From Ignelater luminosus (lineage: Eukaryota > Arthropoda > Insecta > Coleoptera > Elateridae), in the NCBI GenBank assembly GCA_011009095.1, contig VTPC01091272.1:642741-706740 (forward strand): a stretch of 64,000 bases of DNA. The letters are read 5' to 3'. Of this stretch, positions 1-12,900 are shown piece after piece. How positions within the stretch are numbered: position 1 is the first letter of the stretch; the number at the start of each line of letters is the position of its first letter. Made by a program: the position numbers and the translations under genes. Below the pieces are notes generated by a model. The model had not been told where the DNA came from. It searched no databases and saw nothing but the letters and a program-made list of their open reading frames with translations.

Positions 1-3000
1 ATTTTATTTTAACTTAACTACCCTTGCCATTTCTCCCCGAAATCTAGGAAGTAACTACTTATATGCATGTTTTGTCTTTTAGAAGAATTTCTGTTTGTAG
101 AATCGCAAAAATTCATATTAACCTTTTATTTTGTTAATTTTGAATTTAATGTCGGCGTTTTATCTGAGAATCTATTTGGCCTGGCCAGAAGCCATTTCGA
201 TCCTGCAAAATTTATACTTTCTGATGCTTCCGAGGTTTAACACGGAATCTTTGTCACGCCCGTGGAGCTTTTATTTTTGAAACATTTTTCTAATAATAAG
301 CAATAAATAGTTGCATCAAGGTAAGATTTCTCGTTTTGTCTTGGTTTCTTGATGCAACTCTTGTCTTGCTTTGAAATCAAAACAAGAACAAAAAATTTCT
401 GAAATACTAACAGTAAGGAAAAATTTGTTAATTCAAAAGACTTTCTTTTTGACTCATTCTTTATAATCTCCTAAACTTCCAGTAGAATGTTATTTATCTA
501 TATCTGCTTGCATTCACGAAAATAAGCGAAGATGAAAATTGTTAATTAAAATTCGAAAGGTCTTCGAAGAAGAAAACAAATAAATGGACAATCTTTTGTC
601 TATTTTATTCACATTCAGCTTGTGGAACTCGATGTTAAGAAAATTAAACCGACAAAATTTTGTAGGCGTAAACTTGTTTGAGAGAAAGTCGTTTAGTTTT
701 GGTTTTTTGATTTGTGGAGGACGGAACTACGTTTTCTTTATAGTCTAGAAACTCCCATCTCCGCATTTCTGGCATTGTTTCCTAGATACAAACGGAGAAA
801 AACGAAACCGATCGTTGTACAGCTCTCGATCTACCAATGTAAGTCAACAAAGTCTCATTCAGTTGCTAATTTATTAATCTTTGTTCTAACCGTGAAGGCA
901 ACAAAATCTATTTTGCATATGGAGGACTAAGCCTTGGCAAGATCTTTTTACGAAATTTTACATTTTATTCGACTCGAGCTTTTGCGAGGTTCAGAATCCC
1001 TGTGAGTCTTTCAACTATTTGCAAATTCTGAATTTTTATGAATCTTAGGATTTTTGTAAACTTATGAGCTTTGCAAAACCCTAGGTACTTGGGGACCGTG
1101 AGGTCTTTGTGAACATCTTTGAATTTTTGTGCTTGTTGATCTTTTGGGCAGGAACTTTTTTCTTCCTTTAGTAACAAGTGTAAAGTTTACTCAGCTTCAC
1201 TTGCAAAAAGACAAAAAATTTAAAAAATGTTTAGCAACAGACAATTTTTGGAATTTCATGTTTCTAGGTCATATACTGTCCGTTTGATTGTAAATATCCT
1301 GACCTACTACGATTTTAATTAGAAACTTCAGTCTTGTGTATTAATTAAGCCTTAAGAAATGTTTACTTTCCTTAAAATTCCAGGTTCCAAAAGCACCAGA
1401 TTTTCTATTAAATTTTGATATCGCATATTTTGGAAATTATTAGCTTTTTTTACATATCGTGGTATAACATCTTTGTTGTGAAATGGCTTAAGCACTTATT
1501 TTGCATCAAGTGTATAAAATATTTCCTTTAGAAAATCAAGCGAGAAATAATAAAGAAGACAAATTATAAATATGAAGAAATATAGCTACCCCACCCTTAT
1601 GAAACGGTATCAGCCGTCACTATTTTTTATTTTAATTCTACCTTTGTGTTTCAAAACAAGAAGAAATAGTGGAAATTAACTGCATTTATACATTTTCCAT
1701 AGTAGAATTACCGTTAACTTCTTAAAATTATGCAAATTCAATTCCTGTGAAGGCATATACAAGGAAGTAGTGAAGTAAAAAAAGACAGGATAGGATCTAA
1801 TCAAAATGTAAAACTTAAAATGCCCAAGCTTCCTGCTATTTATGCGAGAACAACCTTTAGCGCTAGACAAAGTAAATTGTACGTAATATTATGATATTCT
1901 CGTAACCAAGCAAGCGAAGCACTAGTTGGCTTCTTGAAGAACACGTTCGCACAGCGAGCACTAACTGTTCTGAGCATTTACCATAAATATTATTACACTG
2001 CACTTCTTGTCGAGCTCGTACGATGTAAATTATGCGGACCTGTTTAATACCTGCTTACATTCTCTATCTAATGAGAATGGATTTTCATGTCAAAGTAGAT
2101 GTTAAAAGATAAGGATTAATAATCCTTTGTTAACTTGTGTTTACAGGACAAACTTCTTTTACGTTGCATTAATTTACAAATTAGCGCTTGGTGTGTATTT
2201 TACAGCTTGAATAATTCATTGCCAAAAGGAACGTTATATAAAAACAATTGAAATGCAGAAGTACCGGTGGATTAAACTAATTCTTAGCTACAAAATCAGA
2301 AACGACATGACAGTAAAACATTACGTTTTAGCCCCCCCATTCGAATCAGTACTGAAATTATTATGTTGGTTAATATATCACGGACAAGTTAGCAAAGTTT
2401 GAATTGTGTACTGACGTAACATTGCTATAATAAAATCAGAAATGGGTTCGGTATATTAACAATGAGAGAGCGAAGTAATTTCTAGAACGTTGCACCTAAT
2501 TTAAAACATTGAAATGTTAAAACACATCCTTGTAAATTAAATTCTATTAAAAATTATAAAATTATTATTCTAGCGGAGAAACTGTAGGAAAGCCTGAATA
2601 TTTAAAGCAGTTCCCTTCGTGAACAGACTTTCCCGATAGTTTTAATCGGACGTAAAACAGACAGACAGGTACTAAATTCACATGCATTCAGGGAATCCAG
2701 CGTTTTAGAATGAAGAAGCGAACACAGAGAGAAAACAGAGCGAAAAACCGAAGAGTGACAGGAAAGGAAAAAGCGAAATTGATGACGTTCGGGCCTGTTA
2801 TAATAAATACCGTCGACGATAGCGGTGATGATAACAAAAATTAGCTTTTATTATTTTGTAGACTTTTTAAGCGTCGCGTATTTCATACACAAAATGTATG
2901 GGGATGCCAGAAAACAGCTTTATTGAACAAACTCGCTTTAGTCGATTCTTCGAAGGTTGTTAAAATTTTACAAGAATGTTCCAGGAATTGAATTAACGGT

Positions 3001-6000
3001 GTTGATTTCTTAAGAATTTTAAAAACGTGAGATTCTCCGAGTTTACTAAAAATCGGTTATTCTTCTTCTTCCAGTGACAGATTTAGGGTGTATGTGAGCT
3101 TTTGAAGTTGGGGATTTAAAAGTTTTGGGATTTTTATTGTAAATGTAATTGTTTGCATCTAAAATTGGATTTAAGTTTATGAGAATATTTGAAAACGATT
3201 TTTCTTGTTGACTGTTTTATTGGCGTCGATTCAATTTTTTTAGAAAAAACTGTCCTGAAAAATCATCAATTACTTTTCTCATATAATCAATCAGAATGAG
3301 ATTGAAGATGTAATTAGCAGATGAAGATTATTTTAGAATTATGATAAATGAATAACTGATTCTAAATCGATTCAAATGGGAGAAAGTATTTAAGAAGGGA
3401 TGTATATTCTGTTTATAAATTAATGAGACAGGAAGATGTCACGCCAAAAGTCTAAAACACTTTAGAAACAGAAAAAAGATTGGATTGGACCAAAACTTGA
3501 TACTATGTTTAGGAACTTCTTTGGGAAAAATGTTGTGGTGATGTACAAGTCTGTTTCCCAAATATTACAGAATTTGATACATTTTTGGTATTATTGTGTA
3601 GGACAGTAGTGGTTTTTGTGGTGTTTGAAAGCAAAATTGAAGGACGATAACTTTAAATTTTTGAGCTGACGGATAGTAGTTGTTGAAATCCCATTGAACA
3701 TAAAAATCATTTGGACAAAGTATACAACAATGCCTTATTAACTAAGTCGAAGGGGATAATCCTGTCCATAGAGTTTTGGAAGGCCCTAGAACAATTGTGT
3801 TTTCGCCATCGTATCATACAGCGAATCCATTCAATAACTTTTATTTTTTCACTTGAGTTCCTGAGTGCTTTATTGAAGAAAGGAATACCGGTATTTACAT
3901 TTTCAATACTTTTCGATGCTTTTTCTAAATTTGTCAAGTTTTTATTCCAAATAAACAAATCACGAAATATTTTCAAACTTCCCCGGTCAAAAGAACGGTC
4001 ATTGATATAATGAACAATTTTCGTAGAAACTCAAACAGATTGCTGTTTCCTTGAAATTTATTTAAAATTTGAACGTAAGAAAATTATAAATGTTATTTCC
4101 TTTACCTAGGAATTTCGGAAAAAACCTCAAATCCGGTAAATTCTAATTACTTTCTTTTGTTTACAGTTTTGGTTTTTCCTCTTCTTATTTTCTGAACCAT
4201 TTCTAAATGTGAAAATGTATCAACTAAATTTAAAAATAGAAAAATTCGTCACCGTGTGTGTGTTTCAACAGCTGTATTTTTCGAGAATTTGTAAAAAATA
4301 ATCTGGGATAAATTCTGAATTCTTTTGATGCACACAATTTGTCAGGAACAACCTGTTTGTGATTATATCCCGTCTTAAGAGAGCCCAAGACTATAAATAC
4401 AACAGGAATATGAACGTCACAAACATTCATCGGAAATAAAACCGTGCGAATGCTTTCTCGCGCAATGACTTCATGCTCTCCCTCTGTGAGTGTTTTCCGC
4501 TAGAATCAAATCGAAATCAGATGATAAATTTATTAATCCTGCTATGCAACACATAATTTAGCTACCGCTAGCGTACATCGGCCCGAGAATTAATAATACT
4601 GAATCGATTTTGAATTCCCAACTCGTTTAAACGTGGTTAGGTTCAGAATTATTGTCTTCTGAAATATTCACAATGCACATACACATACGTACAACATGAT
4701 GATGAGTACCTGCTTGTATACATGAATCACAAGACTTATCGTAGGGCATCAGTAAGTAACAAAAGATAGTGACTGACCACTTGTTTGTCTAGATATGTTG
4801 ATGTTTGTTTTAGTTCGTAAATATTAAAAGGAAAAAAGCTTGAGAAATTTTAAAACATCACGTGCGCCATTGTTGAAAATGGCGTGTGCGGTTTTATCTG
4901 TACATAAAATAATTCCTACGCTCCTCGGATTTAAATTAAACTTTAGTAGCAATTCGCAAGACTTTTTTCAGTAAAGTGGGTTAAAAATGTAGAAATTGTT
5001 GCTAAATTCTTATTATTAATTACACCTCCAGGATATATGGTAAAAGTTCCGTGACACTCAAGGACGACAGCATGTTTAATTTTAGAATCCTATCTTAAAA
5101 TTATCTAAACCAATGTATATACTACGAAACGTGCGTGATTTTTAAACATTAAAAAAAATAAGTCTTATTTGTCATCCTCATTTTTTAAAAAACGAAATTT
5201 TAAGTTGTTTCGTAATGCTGTCTGTGTCCCTGCCTATTCTTAAAATTTTACCTTTATACCTTTTTTAATTAAAAAACGGTAAAAAGAAACGAAATAATAA
5301 AAAAAAAGTTAATTACACAGTAATTAACGATAATTGTGCTAAATTGTTGTTATACGGTTACTTCGGCGTTGCGTTTTCGTATTTACAATGATTTTAGGTA
5401 TTGTGAGTGAATCTCCTCTTTGAAAAGTTAAGTATTTTCTTTTCAACGAAATTAAAATGTAAGATAACATCTGTTATTTGCAAACGCACATATTTGAACA
5501 ATGAATTGTAATAAAACATGCGAAGTACGCCAGACGTGACCTTTTTTATTTCAAACGTTACGTACACTTAACTGTTTTACACCTTATTTATGTACCTCAG
5601 TGACCAAGACTTGAACCAGTAATTAAATTTAGAACATTTACATATTCCTTCAACTTATTAATAGAATGATAATAACTACATCAACAGGGAGAAAAAAAGA
5701 ATTTTGTTAAATTAATACTAAACCAGAAAAATTTAATAAAGCAATTTTCGTATTTCATTGAAAATAGTGAAGGTCCCTATGAAGACCTTGCGACACCCTT
5801 TTGCAAATATTTCGAATTAATTGAAAGATCAAGCTATAATTAGAAGATACTTATTGTAAATGATAGATGAGATCATCAAAAGTATAAATAAATATTTCTT
5901 AAACTTTCTCTTTAAACATCATTAGAGGAATTCCAAAGTATTTATACTTTGCTCAAAAGTATTTACTAATAATTGTTCCTATCACCCATAGTAAATTATA

Positions 6001-7300
6001 ATCTTATCTAATTTCAAATGTTGTCTTCTGGTGAAAGTGGTTTTTACGGATGATTGGCTTATTGGCTTCTAGTTTGATTTTAACTAATAATGCTAACATA
6101 CATTTTACAGTACATTAGTGTCCTACTTGTTAATACTACAAGTCCAAATCTTTCAGAATAATTTTTCAAAAAACTCTTTCTCCTGAAGGGAAGTTCAATC
6201 TTTGATTTAGTTTGTAAGTAGTGTTAGAGACCTTTTTCTTCTGTCGAGGCTTCCGGGTATAACATTTTTTTGCTCCTAATAATGGCATAAGCTTTATGTA
6301 AGGTGATAAATAACTAAACCTCCAAGTTTTTAGCTCCCTGCGGGCTCACCATCGGAATTTCTGCATTTTGCCATTAGTTGTATAATTTATACATATAAAA
6401 TAAAAAAAATCTTAGCCTTTGCCATACGCTGACTTCTAAAAATTCCATTTGGGACTGAAATTCGTTGTTAAAAAAGCATTATCTATGTGATGCTAAAGCA
6501 AACCCTTTCATTATTCAGAAGCTGGAATCTTTCACTCTACTGTTAACCTTTTTGTTCCAATAAAAGATTGCCCAAATTATGACCGCATTACCGATTTGTT
6601 ATTTTTAGAGAATTCTTTATTACCGATGATGGGGCCATATCAAAACCACTCTTGCACTTTTTATGTCGTTTAAAATTTGAGTCTCTACCGTCAAAAACTT
6701 GGAGTTTTGCTCTAAGTGGCATTTGGTCAAATTATTTTTATCTAAACCTAGCTGATTTGAATACTTACGTCAGTCTCAACAATAAAATTTATAATGCCGT
6801 TTTACATTTGATAATAAGATTTGTTGTCAATTAAATTCCATTCTAACGAGGTAAGCTTCGAGCTATATATTAATTGTGACTTTTTAGTCTTGTTTTGTTT
6901 TAATACTTTTCGTTGTCGAAACACATAACTTCTCAAATTTGCTGCTCATTTATAGAACGCCAGTTGGGAAACATTAATCTAGATAGTGAGTGACTCCTAA
7001 GACTCCTCAAATCCCAAAAGTGATCCCGATCGATAATTGCTGTACGCGGTCACGCCTATTTCCATTCCAAGAGTTTGGCGCGAAGTATCCACACCGCAGT
7101 ATATATGTATAAACTAAGTAAAAGGCACAGTGTATCAAGCAAAAGTAATAATTAATTGTGAAAGAATATCTGCCTACTCAGAAATAAGATTTATTTAAGG
7201 TAGCCCCAAAGAAATGAATTCTGAAGGTGATAGTTCAAGTAACCTGGAGGAGCACTAGATTTTGGCTAAGAGCGAAATGAAACTATCGGGAAATGCAAAT
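1..7300. other. Gene-free AT-rich DNA
   Basis: I see no coding region here that I can support. Open frames are all under about 100 codons, lack recognisable motifs and are scattered in all frames. A stretch near 3707-4010 is open on both strands but matches nothing I know. The only clear structures are short inverted repeats near the left edge. It may be intergenic or intronic. Confidence 0.6.
309..359. repeat. Perfect 12-bp inverted repeat
   Basis: AGTTGCATCAAG at 309-320 is matched by its exact complement CTTGATGCAACT at 348-359, with a 27-nt loop. Directly downstream (about 364-385) a second, imperfect palindrome has arms CTTGcTTTGA and TCAAAaCAAG. The stem is too short for a typical pre-miRNA. 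It could be a decayed MITE core or a chance hairpin. Confidence 0.6.
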
Positions 7301-7349
7301 GCAAGTATGGGCAAAATGAGTAGTAACCTCATCTTGTTGGAACGACATA

Positions 7350-7560
7350 GTGTCATGTGAAGATGCCGTTCTGTATTAACTGTAATGGTACTACCCTGGT
7401 GATCTTGAAAGATATATGACCAATAATGTCAAAGGAAACCACGCCGCACCACACTGTGACCATCGGGCTGTGCTGTGGGTTTCATGAAGCAACCGAAGGT
7501 TAATGTCTGATTAATACCGGAAGTTTTGCTTGTGAACAGTGAAGTGGAAATGTGTCCTAA
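7350..7560 (-). pseudogene. Tc1/mariner-superfamily transposase relic
   Basis: Minus-strand translation gives, across at least two frames, THFHFTVHKQNFRY followed after an in-frame stop by SDINLRLLHETHS, then HSPMVTVWCGVVSFDIIG and TVNTERHLHM. The order and spacing match the central region of an insect mariner-like transposase family, where the consensus reads roughly DEAHFHL..VNKQN.R.W, then HSPKVTVWC, then TVNSERY. The frame is broken by a stop and frameshifts near 7415 and 7460. Neither the N-terminal DNA-binding part nor the last catalytic segment is recognisable, and I found no terminal repeats, so this is an old internal fragment. The family assignment rests on remembered motif patterns, not on a search. 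Confidence 0.65.
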
Positions 7561-9155
7561 ATTGAAGCTGATGTGCAATATTTGAACATGATGTCGAGCA
7601 TCGGAACGACTCTTGGCCTATCTGAAGTTTTGTGATTTTGCACTTTAAAATTGCCTTTCTGTGCTGGATTGCCATATCAAAAATACATTATGTTCCACCT
7701 TGTAGTTATGGCATTTGACCCTAACTCCAAAAATTCCGCCATCAATGAAGAAACTAGACACATTCAAAAAAGCTGACTAATTTAGCCAAGATTATGAAAA
7801 GAATCTTTGGAAAAAGGCCACTATAGAAAATTATAAGAAAATTCTTAAATATTGACAGTTAGACTAACAAAAGTGTGGAAAGGATACATACATGCACAAT
7901 TGTAATATTAATTGAAAATATGTTTAGGTTTTAAAAGAAATTTGTTGAGAAAAACAAAAAAAAGTCAATCTAAATAGATTTCCATTTATCTTCTTTTGTT
8001 ACAGACGTTTTTAAAATGTCAAAATCTTTAACAGTTACAATAAGTACCAATTTCTATATTGCAGTTCAAAATGCATTTGTATTTAAGAAAAAATGGCATG
8101 TGATCTGTTGTTTTGGGCTCCACCTTAACTTAAGCTGACAGACAGAAATGTGTTTTGATTATACCTTTTGTGTGACGCACATTGGAACGGTTTGTCTACC
8201 TTTATATCGATTGGTTAAATTGAGAACTACAAGTTCATGAACTCTTTATTTGTACGTTATTTAAATTGAGACGTATGTAATTATAGCAATGTTAGGTTAC
8301 CACAAATAGGATATTCTAAATGTGTTTTTAGGTTAATAATTCATTTCAGTACCTACTTATTGATTCTCGAATGCCGTGACTTATAATTGTAAAATAACAA
8401 GAGAAAGAGTATTAGAAAATTGTCGCAAAACATAACGAGAATGTCATAACTTCTAAGCTTTAAAAGTTACATTCTTCTCAAGGATTACACACAATTGAAA
8501 TAACCAGAAATGTTGTTTATTTATTGGTTTTCAAGGAAGCCCACCATTCTATTCTTTGGGGTTTGAAATATTTCTAGAAAGACCAATAACTGTGTGCGCT
8601 GTAAATCTTACAAACTTCAACACAGAAAACAGAGGATAATAAACTTGACAACTGCAGATAATTTGATGTTTCAGACAACTTCCTGCAAGGTTGATATGAT
8701 GTTTCTCTCTTGAACGTTGTTGCGTCCTTGCAAACTCACTCCTTTGTAATAATTGAATTTGGGGTTATGTATATGTTGCTTGTATTCATGTATAACGTCA
8801 AGAATGAAATTCCCTTTAAATTAAATTAAATTTAGACAGAATAAAGAGGTAAATTTTATGAAAAAAACCAAATAAAATAGAAAATGTGTCAGACTTGTGA
8901 AATTTCCAAGATTAAAATCTGCCAACGATTACATTCAATAAGAACGTGACTAAAATTCATGACGTTAATTTGTGTACTAGAAAATTTTAAAATGTGAGGA
9001 AATGATACATGAATGTTATGAAAATTGTGCTGTGTGTATTTTAAAAAAGTGTCGCATGAAAATGTAATTTGTTCTAATTTGCATTTAATATTAACATTTT
9101 AAAAAGTTTTTTTCTTGAGCTTACGTTTTGCACAATCATTGAACACCTTTGCATG

Positions 9156-9179
9156 GGTTGGTTGGTTGGTTGGTTGGTT
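9156..9179. repeat. (GGTT)6 microsatellite
   Basis: Six uninterrupted copies of GGTT. Confidence 0.95.
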
Positions 9180-9739
9180 ATTCATCATTTTTATACTTTC
9201 AAGTGTGAAATTAAATACGTCACTGATATTACTAGAGTAATTATAAAAAGGTGAGTCTACTAGATTTTAATTTTGTTACGAACAAATTCTATCTCATTCG
9301 TAAATTTATCGAGTTAATTTTGATAAGAGTTCCTTTTATATGTAAATGATAACCTTTTCCGATATATTATCATTTATCATTTTAATAATAAGGTGGAAAC
9401 GTTATTATTTATTACAATCAGTAACGAAAATATAATTATTATCCGCTTGCATGTATATGTGTTGTTTGTTTCAATGAAGTTAATAAATTTCACCGATAAA
9501 AAAAAAGTTAAACAAACAAACGTGCAAATTATAACAGTAATTCACGTTCAAGTGTACACATGAAACGCTTCAAGTCTCTTAAAGCGGCGTACTACACAGC
9601 AATTCCAATAACAGAATTGCTAACCAAGACTTGATAGACTTGTAGAAGGCGATGTCGTGTCACCTTAACGACATATCGTGTGGGTGTTAAGCATCTCAAG
9701 TACAGGTATCGATATGTTTATATAATCTGACTGAATGTT

Positions 9740-9910
9740 GTCAGTGATGTATATAATACACAGTGCGTTGTTAGAGCTGATCGCGCGAACTTTCACTGTC
9801 GGCGCATGCGTTAGAATTAGCGGCCCACTTTTAGTACGTAAAGGAGGTTGGAATACAAACGCAAGCGCGAATTTGGTATACATAGCGGTCCGAACGGTGT
9901 CTTGTGTTCA
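9740..9910. promoter_or_regulatory. CpG-bearing block with NRF-1-like site (candidate promoter)
   Basis: This block stands out from its AT-rich surroundings by clustered CpG dinucleotides. It contains GCGCATGCG (9802-9810), nine bases of the palindromic NRF-1/Ewg site GCGCATGCGC found in many animal promoters. Overlapping open frames cross it on both strands, but none resembles a known protein. It could be a promoter or 5' non-coding exon of an unseen transcript, possibly a distant exon of the SERTA gene. Neither is shown by sequence alone. Confidence 0.2.
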
Positions 9911-12900
9911 CTTTTTATTACCTACATTCCATTATTATTTGGGTTAACTAGTGAAGATACTTTAAATGCCTCCCTGTATTATTATAAAATGAACATTTTT
10001 ATTATCGGGGCAATTTTAAATAAATTACCATGAGGTAGCTTCTTGTTATTTAAAATTTTGAAAGCAAGATACCTGCTGTTATGTGTAATCAAAATATATC
10101 ACCGCATTATAACGGTATTTAATAAAGATTAAATCGTAAGTTATCTAAGATATTTTTTAAATTGGTGGATTATTTTTTTGTAAAGATCTAACCACACTTT
10201 TTTAAATAATAAAACTTGACATAATCACGTGGTCACCTTGTGTTTATACTTTGATAATCAAAAATCTTCGGGTAGCGGCGATAAATCAAAAGCTGATGTT
10301 TTCTAAATGCGTTTAGCGTGTGTAATATTTCAATAACGAGTTGATGAAACAAAAGAAAGCTTTGGATATCATTTAGTAGGTTATTGTTTAATTCTTTTGT
10401 TTTGTATCGTGATTGAAATAATTCACAAGATAACCGATAAACGTTTAAAGAAAAAAACAAATGTATTGAAATTGTTTCAACATCCGAATTCTTGACTTCA
10501 TTGATTTGATTTTATCCAAAACATTTTTGGTTGTTTTTTTTTAGTTGACAATAGTATACACTTCAAAATATTTTAGCTGTGTCCAATCTTCGTTAACCAT
10601 TGTAATTGTTGCAGTAGTGTAACTAATGTAATGTTGTCGTCGTGTGAGTTTTTGATTTTGTCAAATTCTTGAATGGCTGCTAAGTTGTCGTTACAGATTC
10701 TCATTGTGTTCAAAATTTAAGGTTCACCATTGAGATTTTGGAAATGGTAAAAAAGAAAGTAAACAAGTTTTCAGGGAAAAAAATCTGCTTTGGAGATCTA
10801 TTCGTGGTTTTAAATGTCTTAAAAGTCTGGGAAAAAGATATTAATTAGAATTGAATAATGTACTTTTTATGTTGCTTAATTCCAGAAGTAATGGATTTGA
10901 AGAATTCAAGATGAAGAAAATATCAGCGATTGTAAGACAAAGTTAGATATTTTAACCTTCATGAGAAGGTCAGGCAAGTTCAGCAAGAGACCTAAGGTAG
11001 CAAAATCTAAAACCCCTAGTGCTGCTACTATTATTATTAGCTTTTAGCAAAAGTAAGCTTGAGCAGCAACCTGTTCTTTTTGGACCAGAACAGAAAATTA
11101 CCAAAAATTTTTTTTCTCCATTTATAAATTACATTTTCCCTTTTTGTGCGACACTAAAATTTAGGAACTTTGAAGCTTAAATACGTTCCTGTGGTGTACA
11201 GCAGCATTGGTAGGTCGTAAGTGTATTACAGTCTGAGTACTAACCCTTAGCAAGGATAGGTTTGAACACTAACCTGCTAAAAACTGTAATTGCAACAACA
11301 ATTAAGACCAAGATGTCCAGGCTATACAGTTTTGAAACAGAAACAGAAAAAGCAGATATTGTTTTGGTGCTCTTTGCTTTTTGCATGATCCTTTCTTACT
11401 TGGTTAGTATCATTTTTCCTTTTTGCCCAACATCATTGGTCTTATAGTTTATAAAAGAATTGGGAGTGTTTATTAATGGGGACCTGAGTATATATGCGTT
11501 AAGTAGTTGCTTTATTTTCAGAAGAAAAATTTTGCATAGAGAAAATTAAAATTCTTTTTGCAATGACAATTAGTTAATTAATCTCACGTAATAGATTTTG
11601 ACATAAAGTTAATAGATCACACTGTATGTGATTGTGCGTTCGCACAGTGAAACTCATTGTGACTATTAGTAAGAAATATTTTCCTAGAGCTAATTAGAAA
11701 GTTAAAGGAAAAATATCATTATACAAGATTAAAGGTAACATTTTTAAGATATAGTAGATATTATTACATATTACATCATTAGAAAATTAAAACAATACTA
11801 ATCTATCTCAAAAAGGTAGAAAATCGTCTTTATAATTTTTTCCAATGCATTATTATGTCTGTATTATTTCTACTAATCACTGTTTAATTTTTTGCTGACA
11901 ATTTTAACTTATCAGTTTGTTGCATTTATTTTTTATTTATCAAAACGGATTAAGAAGATTCAATTTATTACAGCTGTCAATCTTCCACGGAATATAATAA
12001 TAAATTATCTAACTAATAATGTGATAAATAATAATCAGATATGATTACAGTTAACTACTAGATAGAGCCATCGGGAAAAGTAAAAAATGCACGACAACCT
12101 GTTTAGAAGTAATCAAACCATTCTGATCAAGATTTTTGATACACACGTTTAAATTATATCTTTATAATGAAATCGTTTTGTTTTTTTTCCACTTATTAAC
12201 TTGTTTTTTTAATTTGTTCTTAATGTAAAACATTAATAAAAGTTTCCCATTTTTATGTAAATAAATAAGTTAGTTGACTTAGTTGTTGATCAATCTTTTA
12301 CAAAAACAAAACGTATATGAAGATAATAATTATTATAATTATCATTTCCATAATAAAATGGTTTTTAATTTAAAACTTAAAGATTATAATAGAGTAATTC
12401 AAAGATTGCAACCTTGGGTTACAGGTTTTCTTAAAATGACAAAACTTTAAGCAGTTGGAACAGAACACTTTTGAAATATTTCTTCCTTGAGAGCGAATAC
12501 GACAATAACAGTTTGCTAGTTGCTATTATTTTATTTTTATTTTTAATATGCAATCTCCTCATTAAAATTATCCGTTTCAGTTATTATCATCGTAGGTGCA
12601 TGTTTATAATGTTCTTTCTACACCGGTTGGGCTACAGCTACTAATCTTGTCGGATTATGTCGTCCTGTGTGCCACATCATGTCGGTAAACTCGCAAGTAG
12701 AGGCATTTAGTTCCGTTTGCTTGATAAAACAAGCGTCTTAAATTTTAAGACATTTACCGTTACGTGTTACTGTATAAACGCAAAAATGTTAGAAATAATA
12801 ATTTTTATTTTTTATTTTTCACCATCAAAAATATCTCCTTTTCCTGTGCAACACTAATTGGAAGACCTTTTTTACGGCATCCTTAATTTTTATAACCTTT

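Noticed and set aside
3707..4010. Overlapping frames of 89 and 99 codons open on both strands
   Set aside because: No recognisable motif, no supporting splice or promoter signal, and no way to choose a strand. Recorded only as an open stretch.
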